From Chryseobacterium sp. MYb7 (GTDB taxonomy: Bacteria > Bacteroidota > Bacteroidia > Flavobacteriales > Weeksellaceae), in NCBI RefSeq assembly GCF_002979455.1, contig NZ_PCOU01000014.1:1-64000 (forward strand): DNA of 64,000 nucleotides, written 5' to 3'. The translations under genes were made by a program, and so were the position numbers. Below, in pieces: positions 16,684 through 25,222 of the stretch; position 1 is the stretch's first letter, and each line of letters begins with the position of its first letter. The notes beneath the pieces are model-generated. The model searched no databases. It was given only the letters and a program-made list of their open reading frames with translations, and was not told the DNA's origin.

Positions 16684-16737
16684 AAACTACCCCGTCTTTT
16701 TGCTTTGCAAAAATCCACCCCTTCATGGAAGGGAAAT
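16684..16737 (-). repeat. Intergenic repeat of the CCCCGTC type, copy 1
   Basis: Shares accccgtcttttt...aaaaatccacccct with the copy at 22417-22473, in opposite orientation. Both contain nested inverted halves. Confidence 0.55.
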
Positions 16738-16766
16738 GATTGTGGTCGATAAAACCTATCATGCCA

Positions 16767-16803
16767 CTTCTAGCTTCTAACTTCCAGCATCTATCTTACT
16801 TCC
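16767..16803. repeat. cttctagcttctaacttcc repeat
   Basis: Short pyrimidine-rich repeat matching family members near 23537, 24750 and 45243. Confidence 0.5.
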
Positions 16804-16815
16804 TCAAATTTTCTT

Positions 16816-16823
16816 TATTTTTG
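16816..16823 (+). promoter_or_regulatory. -7 box for the GNAT pair
   Basis: TATTTTTG lies 16 bp upstream of the ATG at 16840. Confidence 0.5.
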
Positions 16824-16839
16824 TTCAAAATTAAAAATC

Positions 16840-17274
16840 ATGTCACAAAATATCAGATTGGCTACAGCAGAGGATTATCCGAGAATGATGGAAATATGGG
16901 AATCCGCTGTAAAAGCAACACACGATTTTCTTGCCGAAGAGGATTTCAATTATTTCAAAGAAGCCATTCCAAGAGACTATCTTCCTCATCTGGAAGTGTA
17001 TTTAATTACTGAAAATAATGAATCTAAAGGCTTTGCATCTGTAGCAGAAGGCAATCTGGAAATGCTTTTCATTCATAATGACACGCGTGGAAAAGGCTAC
17101 GGAAAAACACTTTATCAGTTTATGAAAGAGAAAACCGGACTGACCAAAGTAGATGTGAATGAACAAAACCCTCAAGCCATCGGATTTTATGAAAAAATGG
17201 GTTTCAAAAAGACCGGAAGATCCGAGAAAGACGGTTCAGGAAAAGACTATCCACTTATTCATATGAGTCTGTAA
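16840..17274 (+). CDS. GNAT acetyltransferase (YjaB-like)
   Basis: Acetyl-CoA-dependent N-acetyltransferase of 144 aa. The N-terminus MSQNIRLATAEDYPRMMEIW is typical, RGKGYGK is the acetyl-CoA pyrophosphate loop, and KVDVNEQNPQAIGFYEKMGF is the C-terminal signature seen in YjaB-type enzymes. The substrate is unknown. Its stop codon is directly followed by the ATG of a second GNAT gene. Confidence 0.87.
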   Translation: MSQNIRLATAEDYPRMMEIWESAVKATHDFLAEEDFNYFKEAIPRDYLPHLEVYLITENNESKGFASVAEGNLEMLFIHNDTRGKGYGKTLYQFMKEKTGLTKVDVNEQNPQAIGFYEKMGFKKTGRSEKDGSGKDYPLIHMSL

Positions 17275-17742
17275 ATGGAAGATTTCACTTTCAATCTATT
17301 GCATTCTGATTCGGAAATTCCTTATCATTTATTATTGTTGGCAGATGAAACTAAAGAAGCAATCAATCAATATATTTTCAATTCTGACATTTATCTTTTA
17401 CACAACAGTACTGAAAACATTGCCGTAATGGCATTGTATAAGAAAAGTACTACCGAACTGGAAATTAAAAATATTGCTGTGATTGAAAGCTACCGAAACA
17501 AAGGAATCGGAAGTATCCTAATGAATAAAGCAAAAGAAATTGCGAAAGAAAATCATTATAAAACACTGACTGTTGGAACCTCAGATACCGGTTTCCAACA
17601 GATCAGATTTTATGAGAAAAACGATTTCATCAAAAGTGGAATTCTGAAAGATTTCTTTATTGAAAATTATCCGGATCCTATTTATGAAAACGGTTTACAA
17701 ATGAGAGATATGGTCTTATTAAGCCATCACCTTACGGAATAA
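17275..17742 (+). CDS. Second GNAT acetyltransferase
   Basis: 155-aa N-acetyltransferase. The core motif is ESYRNKGIGSILMNKAKEIA, and TVGTSDTGFQQIRFYEKNDF forms the C-terminal part. TAAATG joins it to the preceding gene without a gap, so the two are translationally coupled. They are not close paralogues. Its 3' end overlaps the convergent LysR gene by 24 bp, so neither transcript can end before the other gene. Confidence 0.85.
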   Translation: MEDFTFNLLHSDSEIPYHLLLLADETKEAINQYIFNSDIYLLHNSTENIAVMALYKKSTTELEIKNIAVIESYRNKGIGSILMNKAKEIAKENHYKTLTVGTSDTGFQQIRFYEKNDFIKSGILKDFFIENYPDPIYENGLQMRDMVLLSHHLTE

Positions 17743-18615
17743 CCCTTTAATATGTTCAATTTCGGTTTGATAATTGGTTTTCTTACGGCATCCGAAATAC
17801 AGGGTATTTTCAAACTTTTTCTTTCCTTCCCAGATGAGCTGAATATCACCGCTTTCAATATCATTCCTGCATAGAAAATCAGGAACAACAGCTAATCCTG
17901 TTCCCCCTTTGAGACAACGGATGATTGAGTTCATGTTGGGAACGATATAATTGGGGCGGAAATTAGGTTTATGTCCGAAATTCAATATCCAGTACTGGAA
18001 AAGATGCTCCATATCTCCGGTGGTTCCGTACCATTTTTCGTTTTTCAGCCATTCTTCAATCTGATCTGCATCTTTTGTTTTCAACACTTTATTGAAAGCT
18101 GTTTTATCTACACCTTTCCCTCCTACCAGGATGATCTGCTCCGAAGAGAATGCTTCATGTTCGATATTGGGTGAAGATCCTTTTTTCGGAGTAATGATTA
18201 GATCAAGAATTCCTTTGTCCAGCTGATCCAGCATTTCGGGGTATTCTCCAAAGCTGATAATCAGATTAAAAGGTAATGAAGAAACATACTGCTCCAAGGT
18301 GGTCTGAAATGTTTCAAAACACATCCCAACACTGATGGTTGGAGTATGCTTTTCTGTAGACTTTTGAAAGTTTTTCTCTACATCTTCCAGTTTGGTAATA
18401 GGCTCAGCCACTGCATTAAACAATACTTTCCCTCTTTCTGTAGGGATCATTTTTCTTCCCGTTCTGTCAAACAGCTTATATCCTACATAAGCTTCCAGAG
18501 AACTTAAATGCAAACTCACCCCGGGTTGTGATATGAATAGAGCATCTGCTGCACCTGTCAATGTCCCGGTTTTATAGATCGCCTTAAAAGTACGATACCA
18601 TTCTAAATTAACCAT
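17719..18615 (-). CDS. LysR-family transcriptional regulator
   Basis: 298 aa. An N-terminal winged helix (about 1-60: GTLTGAADALFISQPGVSLHLSSLE) is followed by a linker helix and a periplasmic-binding-like effector domain from about 88. The 3' end overlaps the second GNAT gene by 24 bp. Target and effector are unknown; nearby redox genes are candidates but none is directly divergent. Confidence 0.88.
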   Translation of the reverse strand: MVNLEWYRTFKAIYKTGTLTGAADALFISQPGVSLHLSSLEAYVGYKLFDRTGRKMIPTERGKVLFNAVAEPITKLEDVEKNFQKSTEKHTPTISVGMCFETFQTTLEQYVSSLPFNLIISFGEYPEMLDQLDKGILDLIITPKKGSSPNIEHEAFSSEQIILVGGKGVDKTAFNKVLKTKDADQIEEWLKNEKWYGTTGDMEHLFQYWILNFGHKPNFRPNYIVPNMNSIIRCLKGGTGLAVVPDFLCRNDIESGDIQLIWEGKKKFENTLYFGCRKKTNYQTEIEHIKGLFRKVMA

Positions 18616-18655
18616 GACTTAATTATTAATATTCTGATACAAAATTACAAAATAA

Positions 18656-19402
18656 TTATAATATTAATGATGTTTCATTCTTCAGAAATGAAGCATAATA
18701 ATCCGGAATATCACTTTCCTCAATTCCACGAATGGTTTCTTCAAGCGGATAAGATAATTGTACAATTTCAGGAGTAATTTTCTCTTCGTCTAAAGTCAGC
18801 ACCAAATAAGAAGCCAGCCTGTTTTCTTCTTTAGAACGCCCCATGGAACCACAATTAATGGCCCATGTGTTATTTTCAAACTGTTTTTTAAAAGATAAAT
18901 GGGTGTGTCCCATGACAATGACGTCAGATTGAGATTCTTTCAGCATTCTCATAAAAATCTCATCCTCTTCTGATTCATATAAATAGGTATCGTTACTTGA
19001 TAAACTGGAATGAACCAACTGAATATCCCAGTGCTTCTTCCCTACTTTATAGTTTAATTTTAAATGAAAAGGCAGTTCTGATAAAAACTTTTTATTCTCC
19101 TTTGTAATATATTTTTTAGAATGATCTATTGCTATAAATCTTGCTTCAGTCTCTTCTTCAGAATGCTTTGATAGAGGAACAACAGGAATATCAAAAGCAA
19201 TCCTTTCATCATGATTTCCCATTAAACAAAGAATATTCAGACTTCTTATTTTTTCAATCACTTCATTTCCCCAGGGTGCAAAATCTACCAGATCTCCCAA
19301 ACAGAATTTCTGATGAATTCCTCTTGCTTCTATATCCTTCAACACAACTTCCAATGCAGGAAGATTCCCATGCACATCACTAAAAACAGCTATCTGTATC
19401 AT
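18656..19402 (-). CDS. Metallophosphoesterase, YfcE-like fold
   Basis: Calcineurin-like phosphoesterase of 248 aa with all the metal motifs: DVHGNLPAL (DxH), GDLVDFAPW (GDxxD), GNHDE and GHTHLSF. The family cleaves phosphodiesters such as cyclic nucleotides, but the substrate cannot be told. It is transcribed alone or with the LysR gene (40-bp gap). Confidence 0.87.
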   Translation of the reverse strand: MIQIAVFSDVHGNLPALEVVLKDIEARGIHQKFCLGDLVDFAPWGNEVIEKIRSLNILCLMGNHDERIAFDIPVVPLSKHSEEETEARFIAIDHSKKYITKENKKFLSELPFHLKLNYKVGKKHWDIQLVHSSLSSNDTYLYESEEDEIFMRMLKESQSDVIVMGHTHLSFKKQFENNTWAINCGSMGRSKEENRLASYLVLTLDEEKITPEIVQLSYPLEETIRGIEESDIPDYYASFLKNETSLIL

Positions 19403-19421
19403 TGTCCTTCAATTTGTTAAA

Positions 19422-19429
19422 CAAATTTA
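19422..19429 (-). promoter_or_regulatory. -7 box for the phosphoesterase gene
   Basis: TAAATTTG on the minus strand, 19 bp upstream of the ATG. Confidence 0.55.
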
Positions 19430-19485
19430 CATGACAGAAAGGAATTCCAGTTCAGAGAGAATATGATATTTTACCATGAAATGGG

Positions 19486-19672
19486 AAATGGTCAATAGTG
19501 AATGGTGAATTTTTGCTACGCAAAGTCAATTGTGAATGATTAATTACTTACAACCTCGAATCAAACAACCCGAACCTCAAACCTTAAACCTCAAATCTCA
19601 TACCTCGCACAACGTACTCCAAAACGTCTAAAAAATTCACAAACGAAGCGGATTGACCATTGACCATTCACA
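19486..19672. repeat. Dispersed gaccattgaccattcac-type repeat, copy 1
   Basis: Two arms in opposite orientation (19486-19550 and 19632-19672) flank a centre of caacccgaacctcaaacc type. A 23-bp block at 19508-19530 occurs reverse-complemented with two differences at 63481-63503, and the centre resembles 57821-57845. It fills most of the gap between 19403 and 19793. Confidence 0.7.
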
Positions 19673-19756
19673 TATATAACCTTAAATCTCTCAAACTATC
19701 ATTTAAATAATACTTTAATATAATTTATATTATTTTTATTATACAACAATCCATCC

Positions 19757-19764
19757 TAACTTTG
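19757..19764 (+). promoter_or_regulatory. -7 box for the MdaB-like operon
   Basis: TAACTTTG lies 29 bp upstream of the ATG at 19794. Confidence 0.55.
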
Positions 19765-19793
19765 CAGAGTAAAATTTAAACAATCATAAAAAA

Positions 19794-20411
19794 ATGAAAA
19801 AAGTACTAATCATCAACGGTGGGCAAAATTTCGGACATTCCGGAGGAAAATATAATCAAACAATCGCGGAAAATACATTAACAGTTCTTAAAGAATTCGA
19901 GAACGTAGAGGTAAAGATCACGAATGTAAGTGAAAACTATGACAAAAATGAAGAAGTAGAAAAGTTTGTATGGGCAGATTATATCATTTATCATACTCCC
20001 ATCTGGTGGTTCCAGCTTCCTAACGGACTTAAAAAATATATTGACGAAGTATTCACAGCGGGTCATGCCAAAGGAATTTATATGAGCGACGGAAGAAAAG
20101 CTGAGAATCCGGAAATCAACTATGGTACAGGAGGAATGCTTGGAGGAAGAAAGTATATGCTGACTACCAGCTGGAATGCTCCTGCAACAGCTTTCACGCT
20201 TCCCGGAGAATTTTTCAGTGAAAAAAGTGTGGATGAAGGTCCGTTATTTGGATTTCATAGAATGAATGCCTTTGTTTCATTAGAGAAAATGGAAAGCTTT
20301 CACTTCCATGATGTGGAAAAGAATGCCAATATAGAGCGTGATATGAAATTGTACAGAGCGCATGTAAGAAATGTATTTGAAAAAGAATTGAAACCGGAAT
20401 TGGTATCATGA
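19794..20411 (+). CDS. MdaB-like NAD(P)H quinone reductase
   Basis: Flavodoxin-fold two-electron quinone or drug reductase of 205 aa. The N-terminus KKVLIINGGQNFGHSGGKYNQ, the flavin-binding HTPIWWFQLPNGLKKYIDEV and GGMLGGRKYMLTTSWNAP are characteristic. It begins a tightly packed operon whose next genes follow with a 4-bp overlap and 2-bp gaps. The role is protection from quinone redox cycling. Confidence 0.88.
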   Translation: MKKVLIINGGQNFGHSGGKYNQTIAENTLTVLKEFENVEVKITNVSENYDKNEEVEKFVWADYIIYHTPIWWFQLPNGLKKYIDEVFTAGHAKGIYMSDGRKAENPEINYGTGGMLGGRKYMLTTSWNAPATAFTLPGEFFSEKSVDEGPLFGFHRMNAFVSLEKMESFHFHDVEKNANIERDMKLYRAHVRNVFEKELKPELVS

Positions 20412-21292
20412 AAAAAATACTGATCACAGGTATTACCGGCTATATTGGCGGAACTATCGCAAAAAAACTCCTTGACAGGAATTATGAAGTGACAGGACTG
20501 GTTCGTAATGAAGCTCACGTTCAGGAACTGGAGTCATTGGGAATCAAAACCATTGTGGGAAATATTCATGATAAAGATCTTATCAGAACAGCAGTTTCCG
20601 GTGTAGATGCGATTATCCATAATGCAGATTCTGCGGATGATGCTTATGCAGCAGATAACTTTATCAAAGCTCTGGAAGGAAGTCATAAAACGTTTATATT
20701 TACTTCAGGATCAGCTATTTTTGGAGGAAAAGAGAATGGTAGAAAAAGTGATTTTATCTTCAGAGAAGATTTCCCATTGCAGCCAAGACTGGAGATGGCA
20801 TCAAGAGTTCTTATCAACAATCATGTACTGCACTCTGCAAACAAAGGCATAAGAAGCATTGTTATTGTTCCTACCATGGTTTATGGAGAAGGTTTAGGAA
20901 TAAAAAAAGACAGCATTCAAATCCCTGCTCTTATCAACTTCTCTAAGGAAAAAGGACATGGAGTGTATTTTGGTGAAGGTGAAAATATCTGGTCTAATTT
21001 GCATATTGAAGACCTGGCAGACTTGTATGTACTTGCATTGGAAAAAGCAAAAGGAGGTTCTATTTATTATGCTGAAAACGGTTCATCTTCTTTAAAAAAT
21101 ATAGCAGAAAACATCAGTAAAAAATACAGTTTAAAACCTGCAAAGTCATTAAGTATTCAGGAAGCAGTTGATAAATTCGGTCCTGCAGGAGGTTATTTCG
21201 GCTTTGCGTCTAGCAGCAGATGCAGTTCGGATAAAGCCAGAGCAGAACTGGAATGGAAACCTATCTATAACTCAATTGAAAATTTTATTTAA
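20408..21292 (+). CDS. NAD(P)-dependent epimerase/dehydratase family protein
   Basis: Extended short-chain dehydrogenase of 294 aa. The Rossmann motif GITGYIGG lies at about 7-14, and FTSGSAIFGG occupies the place of the substrate-binding strand. The usual YxxxK is not clear: the region reads PRLEMASRVLINNHV, so catalysis may differ from classical SDRs (NmrA-like or atypical). It starts within the mdaB-like stop (ATGA). Confidence 0.82.
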   Translation: MKKILITGITGYIGGTIAKKLLDRNYEVTGLVRNEAHVQELESLGIKTIVGNIHDKDLIRTAVSGVDAIIHNADSADDAYAADNFIKALEGSHKTFIFTSGSAIFGGKENGRKSDFIFREDFPLQPRLEMASRVLINNHVLHSANKGIRSIVIVPTMVYGEGLGIKKDSIQIPALINFSKEKGHGVYFGEGENIWSNLHIEDLADLYVLALEKAKGGSIYYAENGSSSLKNIAENISKKYSLKPAKSLSIQEAVDKFGPAGGYFGFASSSRCSSDKARAELEWKPIYNSIENFI

Positions 21293-21294
21293 TT

Positions 21295-21582
21295 ATGAAA
21301 ATTCATCTTATAGCGATTATAAAAGCAAAAGAAGAACATCAGACAGAAGTCCTGGAAGTTCTTCAGAATATGGTAAAAGAAACAAGAAAAGAAGAAGCTT
21401 GTGAGCTTTACAGCCTGCATCAGGGTATTGAAAACAAAAATGAATTTGTTTTCTACGAAATCTGGAAAAGCGAGGAAGGACTGGCTCAACACAATCAACA
21501 GCCTTACATTCAGGCTTTCGGTGCCCTGGTAGATGAGAAGCTTCAGGAAAAACCACAGATTTATCTTACCCATATCATTTAA
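21295..21582 (+). CDS. ABM-domain quinol monooxygenase-like protein
   Basis: 95-aa antibiotic-biosynthesis-monooxygenase-like barrel related to YgiN. Motifs are IAIIKAKEEHQTEVLEVLQ, ACELYSLHQ and FVFYEIWKSEEGLAQHNQQP. YgiN partners MdaB in E. coli, and here the ABM gene is two genes behind an MdaB homologue in the same operon, which supports a quinone redox cycle. It has 2-bp gaps on both sides. Confidence 0.85.
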   Translation: MKIHLIAIIKAKEEHQTEVLEVLQNMVKETRKEEACELYSLHQGIENKNEFVFYEIWKSEEGLAQHNQQPYIQAFGALVDEKLQEKPQIYLTHII

Positions 21583-21584
21583 TT

Positions 21585-22337
21585 ATGAAAAAACTAGCGT
21601 TGTTAATGCTTGCAGTCTTTATGATAGGATTCGTTCAGGCTCAAACCAAAAAATCAAAGAATATGAAAAAGAAAATTTTATTCGTCGTAACCAGCCATGA
21701 TAAGAAAGGCAGTACAGGTGAAGATACAGGATATTATCTGGGTGAAGTTTCTCACCCTTGGGAAGTTCTTCACAAAGCATGATATGAAATTGACTTTGTA
21801 AGCCCGAAAGGAGGAACTCCTCCGGTAGACGGCTTCGATTTGAAAGATCCTGTCAACAAAGAGTTTTGGGAAAATAAAGAATATAAAAACAAGATTGATC
21901 ATTCTATGACTCCATCTCAGGTTAACCCAAAAGAATACTCAACCATTTTTTATGCAGGAGGACACGGAGCGATGTGGGATTTTGCAGACAATAAAGAACT
22001 GGCAGATATTACTTCTGAAATTTATGAAAACGGTGGGATTGTAGCCGCTGTATGTCATGGCCCTGCAGGTTTGGTGAATGTCAAACTGAATAACGGGAAA
22101 TATCTTGTAGACGGTAAAAAAATCAATGCTTTTACCAATGAAGAGGAATCTGAGGTAAAGTTAACAAACGTTGTCCCTTTCCTACTGGAAGATAAACTGA
22201 AAGAAAGAGGCGCAAAATTTGAAAAATCCGGGCTTTGGCAGAATCATGTGGTAACCGATCAGAGAGTGATCACAGGACAGAATCCACAGTCAGCAAAAAG
22301 CGTTGGGGAAGCTGTCGTAAAAGAATTAAATAAATAA
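21585..22337 (+). pseudogene. DJ-1/PfpI (Hsp31-like) protein interrupted by in-frame TGA
   Basis: One reading frame of about 250 codons carries a signal peptide (GFVQAQ), ILFVVTSHDKKG, then TGA at 21780-21782 (codon 66), then YEIDFVSPKGGTPPVDG in the same frame, GGHGAMWDF and the nucleophile-elbow cysteine AAVCHGPAG. The text on both sides of the stop is intact and joins smoothly with one residue in place of the TGA, most simply Gly (GGA). Members act as deglycases, glyoxalases or chaperones. As read the gene is broken; the 3' part could be made only by readthrough or restart at 21840, which would lack the N-terminal strand. A sequencing error is possible. Confidence 0.8.
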
Positions 22338-22416
22338 CAGACAATTTTTAACCACAGAAGTCACGACAGCTTTCAGACACTTAAATTCTTAAAAGTGTCA
22401 CCATTGAAACAGCGAG

Positions 22417-22473
22417 AATTCCCCTCCTCCGGAAGGGTGGCGAAAATTCAAAGAATTTTTGACGGGGTGGTTT
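22417..22473 (+). repeat. Intergenic repeat of the CCCCGTC type, copy 2
   Basis: Opposite-orientation partner of 16684-16737; contains cccctcctccggaagggtgg and gaattttt...gacggggtgg. It reads through in frame into the following gene, which explains a false upstream start. Confidence 0.55.
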
Positions 22474-22499
22474 ACAACAACAATTTTAAAACAAACAAA

Positions 22500-23483
22500 A
22501 TGGAATATAGAAAATTAGGAAATACTGATTTGGAATTATCAACCATCACACACGGTGCTTTTGCTATCGGTGGAAACATGTGGGGCGGTAATGAAAAACA
22601 GGATTCTATCAATTCTATTCATGCTTCACTGGATCACGGGGTAACTTCTATCGACACAGCACCATTCTATGGTTTCGGACTGAGTGAAGAAATGATTGGT
22701 GAAGCCATCAAAGGAAAAGACCGTTCAAAAATCCAGCTTTTAACAAAATTCGGATTGGTTTGGGACGGAAGCAATAATGGCAAAGGAGAATTTTTCTTTG
22801 ATGCAGAAGACGAAGGAAAAACCATTCCGGTTTACAAACTGGCTTCTAAAGAAAACATCATCAAAGAAGTTGAAGAAAGTTTAAAAAGATTAGGAACAGA
22901 CTATATCGATCTTTTACAGCTTCACTGGCCGGACAGCACAACACCTATCTCCGAAACTATGGAAGCTATGGAGTTATTGATCCAGCAGGGAAAAGTTCGT
23001 GCTGCAGGAGTAAGTAACTACAGTGTGGCTCAAATGGAAGAAGCCAACAGAACTTTAAAGCTTGCCAGCAACCAGGTTTCTTACAGTATGCTGAACCGTG
23101 CGATCGAAAATGATCTTGTTCCTTATTCTTTGGAAAACAATACGGGAATCATCGTCTACAGCCCTATGGAAAGAGGTCTTTTAACCGGTAAATATTTCAA
23201 GGAAACCCAATTGAAAGATAACGACCACAGAAACGGATATTTCTCTCAGTTTGATTTGAATAAGGTAAAAACTTTCTTAGAAAAAATAGAACCTATCGCT
23301 CAGGAAAAAGGAGTAAGCCTTTCTCAACTGGTATTAAGATGGACTACGCTGCAACCGGCTATTACAGTAGTATTGGCAGGTGCAAGAAATGCACAACAGG
23401 CCATCGAAAACACAAAGGCAATGTCTATTGATCTTTCACAGGAAGAATTGAACTTCATCAATTCAGCGTTGAGCGAAATTTAA
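22500..23483 (+). CDS. Aldo/keto reductase (YajO/Tas-like)
   Basis: 327-aa NADPH-dependent aldo/keto reductase. The catalytic set is Asp/Tyr in IDTAPFYGFGLSE, Lys in LLTKFG and His in LLQLHWPD; NTKAMSIDLSQEELNFI closes the barrel. The start at 22500 (MEYRKLGNTDLELS) is the family norm. The frame stays open to 22395 only because it runs through an intergenic repeat, so the longer start is rejected. Substrates are probably reactive aldehydes or ketones. Confidence 0.9.
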   Translation: MEYRKLGNTDLELSTITHGAFAIGGNMWGGNEKQDSINSIHASLDHGVTSIDTAPFYGFGLSEEMIGEAIKGKDRSKIQLLTKFGLVWDGSNNGKGEFFFDAEDEGKTIPVYKLASKENIIKEVEESLKRLGTDYIDLLQLHWPDSTTPISETMEAMELLIQQGKVRAAGVSNYSVAQMEEANRTLKLASNQVSYSMLNRAIENDLVPYSLENNTGIIVYSPMERGLLTGKYFKETQLKDNDHRNGYFSQFDLNKVKTFLEKIEPIAQEKGVSLSQLVLRWTTLQPAITVVLAGARNAQQAIENTKAMSIDLSQEELNFINSALSEI

Positions 23484-23490
23484 TGTAAAG

Positions 23491-23580
23491 GCTGGAAGCT
23501 GGAAGAAGGAGGCTGCAAATACAATAAGTCTTCAATAACTTCCCTCTCCCTGCTTCTCGCTTTCCTCCCCTACCCCCCAA
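23491..23580. repeat. gctggaagctggaag / aacttccctctccctgcttc inverted repeat
   Basis: A purine-rich arm (23491-23509) and a pyrimidine-rich arm (23537-23565) in opposite orientation; the same arm types occur around 45124-45271. Confidence 0.5.
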
Positions 23581-23592
23581 ATCTTTTTAAAA

Positions 23593-24561
23593 ATGAAAAA
23601 TAATCTGATCAAAATGTTCGGGTTAGCCACTCTATTGACTATTAACAGTATTAGTTTAAGTGCTCAGACCCTCGTCAATCCGGAAGACAAATCATGGTAT
23701 CCTTCTGCTTACGGTGCGCAAGATGAGATTGGAGCCGCCAATCTGTTAACCCCCGAAGTTGTAAAACAGGCTTTAGGACTGGTAAAACAAGGCAAAACAT
23801 TAGCACTTGCTGTTCCTATGGATAAAAATCTGCCTGCTTTCAGACACAGAAGTTTCAATTTATATAATATTCAACCGGGAGAACAGGGTGGAAAAAGCAT
23901 AGGTTCTAATAAATTCACCTTCAATGACGAGTTAGTAAACGGATGGACCGGAGTGGGAACACAATTGAACGGCATCGGGCACATTGGTATTGACAACACC
24001 TACTACAACGGAAATAAAGCTACAGATTTTGTAACCGTGGAAGGCGTAAAAAAACTGGGTGTTGAAAAAGTACCTCCTTTCGTTACCCGCGGTGTCGTCC
24101 TTGATATGACTACTCATTATGGAAAATCAATCGTACCCGGAGGAACAGAATTTACGGTGGAAGACATCAAATCTGTTTTAAAGAAACAAGGACTTACTCT
24201 AAGAAAAGGTGATATTGTTCTTTTTAATACCGGATGGCTTGAATTAATTGGTAAAAATAACCAACAATTTCTGGAAACAGAGCCCGGAATCGGTATGGAT
24301 GCCGCAAAATGGCTTGCCGATCAGGGAATCGTAGCTTTTGGTGGTGACACCTGGGCTTCCGAAGTATATCCTAACCCAAAAAGTAAAGAAGAATTCCCCA
24401 TCAACCAGTTTATGCTGGCTAAAAAAGGAATTTATAACCTGGAGCTGATTGACAGCCGTCCTTTGGTGAAACAAAAAGTATGGGAGTTCTTATTTGTGCT
24501 GGGACAGCCTTTGTATGTAGGTTCTACGCAGGTGAATGTAAATCCTGTGGCTATTTATTAA
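23593..24561 (+). CDS. Exported cyclase-family metal hydrolase
   Basis: 322 aa of the cyclase/kynurenine formamidase-like superfamily. A signal peptide (ISLSAQ) sends it to the periplasm. Core motifs are GAANLLTPE, LNGIGHIGID at the metal-binding HxG region, GVVLDMTTHYGKSIVPGG, KGDIVLFNTGWLE and a late GGDTWASEVYPNP. The substrate is unknown. A terminator lies about 110 bp downstream. Confidence 0.82.
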   Translation: MKNNLIKMFGLATLLTINSISLSAQTLVNPEDKSWYPSAYGAQDEIGAANLLTPEVVKQALGLVKQGKTLALAVPMDKNLPAFRHRSFNLYNIQPGEQGGKSIGSNKFTFNDELVNGWTGVGTQLNGIGHIGIDNTYYNGNKATDFVTVEGVKKLGVEKVPPFVTRGVVLDMTTHYGKSIVPGGTEFTVEDIKSVLKKQGLTLRKGDIVLFNTGWLELIGKNNQQFLETEPGIGMDAAKWLADQGIVAFGGDTWASEVYPNPKSKEEFPINQFMLAKKGIYNLELIDSRPLVKQKVWEFLFVLGQPLYVGSTQVNVNPVAIY

Positions 24562-24673
24562 TTAAAAAGCAGAGTAACAAAGTAATTCCGGTTAAAAAAT
24601 AAAGCTAACCTTAGAATTTATTTTAGAATTAATACCCAAACTATGCTACACTGTCACTTTGAATCTTGAACCC

Positions 24674-24706
24674 AAACGGCCTTTCAAAAAAATTGAAAGG
24701 CTGTTT
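24674..24706 (+). terminator. Terminator downstream of the cyclase gene
   Basis: Stem of about 14 bp (24674-24687 with 24693-24706, one G-T pair) followed by T residues. Confidence 0.75.
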
Positions 24707-24774
24707 TTAAATAAAGTAAACATCCGTAGATGATGCAGTCTTCATCAACTTCCATCTTCCATCTCCCCGCGCCA

Positions 24775-25218
24775 TTATTTTGCAATCGGAAGATGAGTAC
24801 TTACTGCAATTCTGTTCCAGGCATTGATGGTAATAATCGCCATAATGATCTGAGCAATCTGGTTATCGTCAAAGAAAGACTTCGCTTTTTGATACGTTTC
24901 TTCCGTTAATCCTTTATCGCTGATCAGTGTAATTTCTTCTGTCATTGCCAATAGCACCTGCTCTTCTTCAGTGAAAAATTCTTTTGCTTCTGTCCATCCG
25001 TTCAGAATAAAAATTCTTTGAGGACTTTCTCCGTATTTGATGGCATCTTTGGTGTGCATATCAAGGCAGAACGCACATTTATTGATCTGGGAAGCTCTGA
25101 TTTTAATCAGTTCCTTCTGAATGTGTGTTAAAGAAATAGTTTGTAAATACCCTTCCAATCCCAGCATGGCTTTGTATGCTGCTGAATCTACTGTTGCAAT
25201 ATTTAATCTTGCGCTCAT
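24775..25218 (-). CDS. AhpD-like carboxymuconolactone decarboxylase-family protein
   Basis: 147-aa all-helical alkylhydroperoxidase-D-like protein. The redox CxxC is CAFC at residues 48-51 with His in LDMHTKDA, the AhpD core. It lies 4 bp after a DoxX gene, a common pairing for thiol or peroxide defence. Confidence 0.88.
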   Translation of the reverse strand: MSARLNIATVDSAAYKAMLGLEGYLQTISLTHIQKELIKIRASQINKCAFCLDMHTKDAIKYGESPQRIFILNGWTEAKEFFTEEEQVLLAMTEEITLISDKGLTEETYQKAKSFFDDNQIAQIIMAIITINAWNRIAVSTHLPIAK

Positions 25219-25222
25219 AATA

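Noticed and set aside
22395..22499. Upstream extension of the second aldo/keto reductase
   Set aside because: The 35 extra codons translate an intergenic repeat; the family start is the ATG at 22500.
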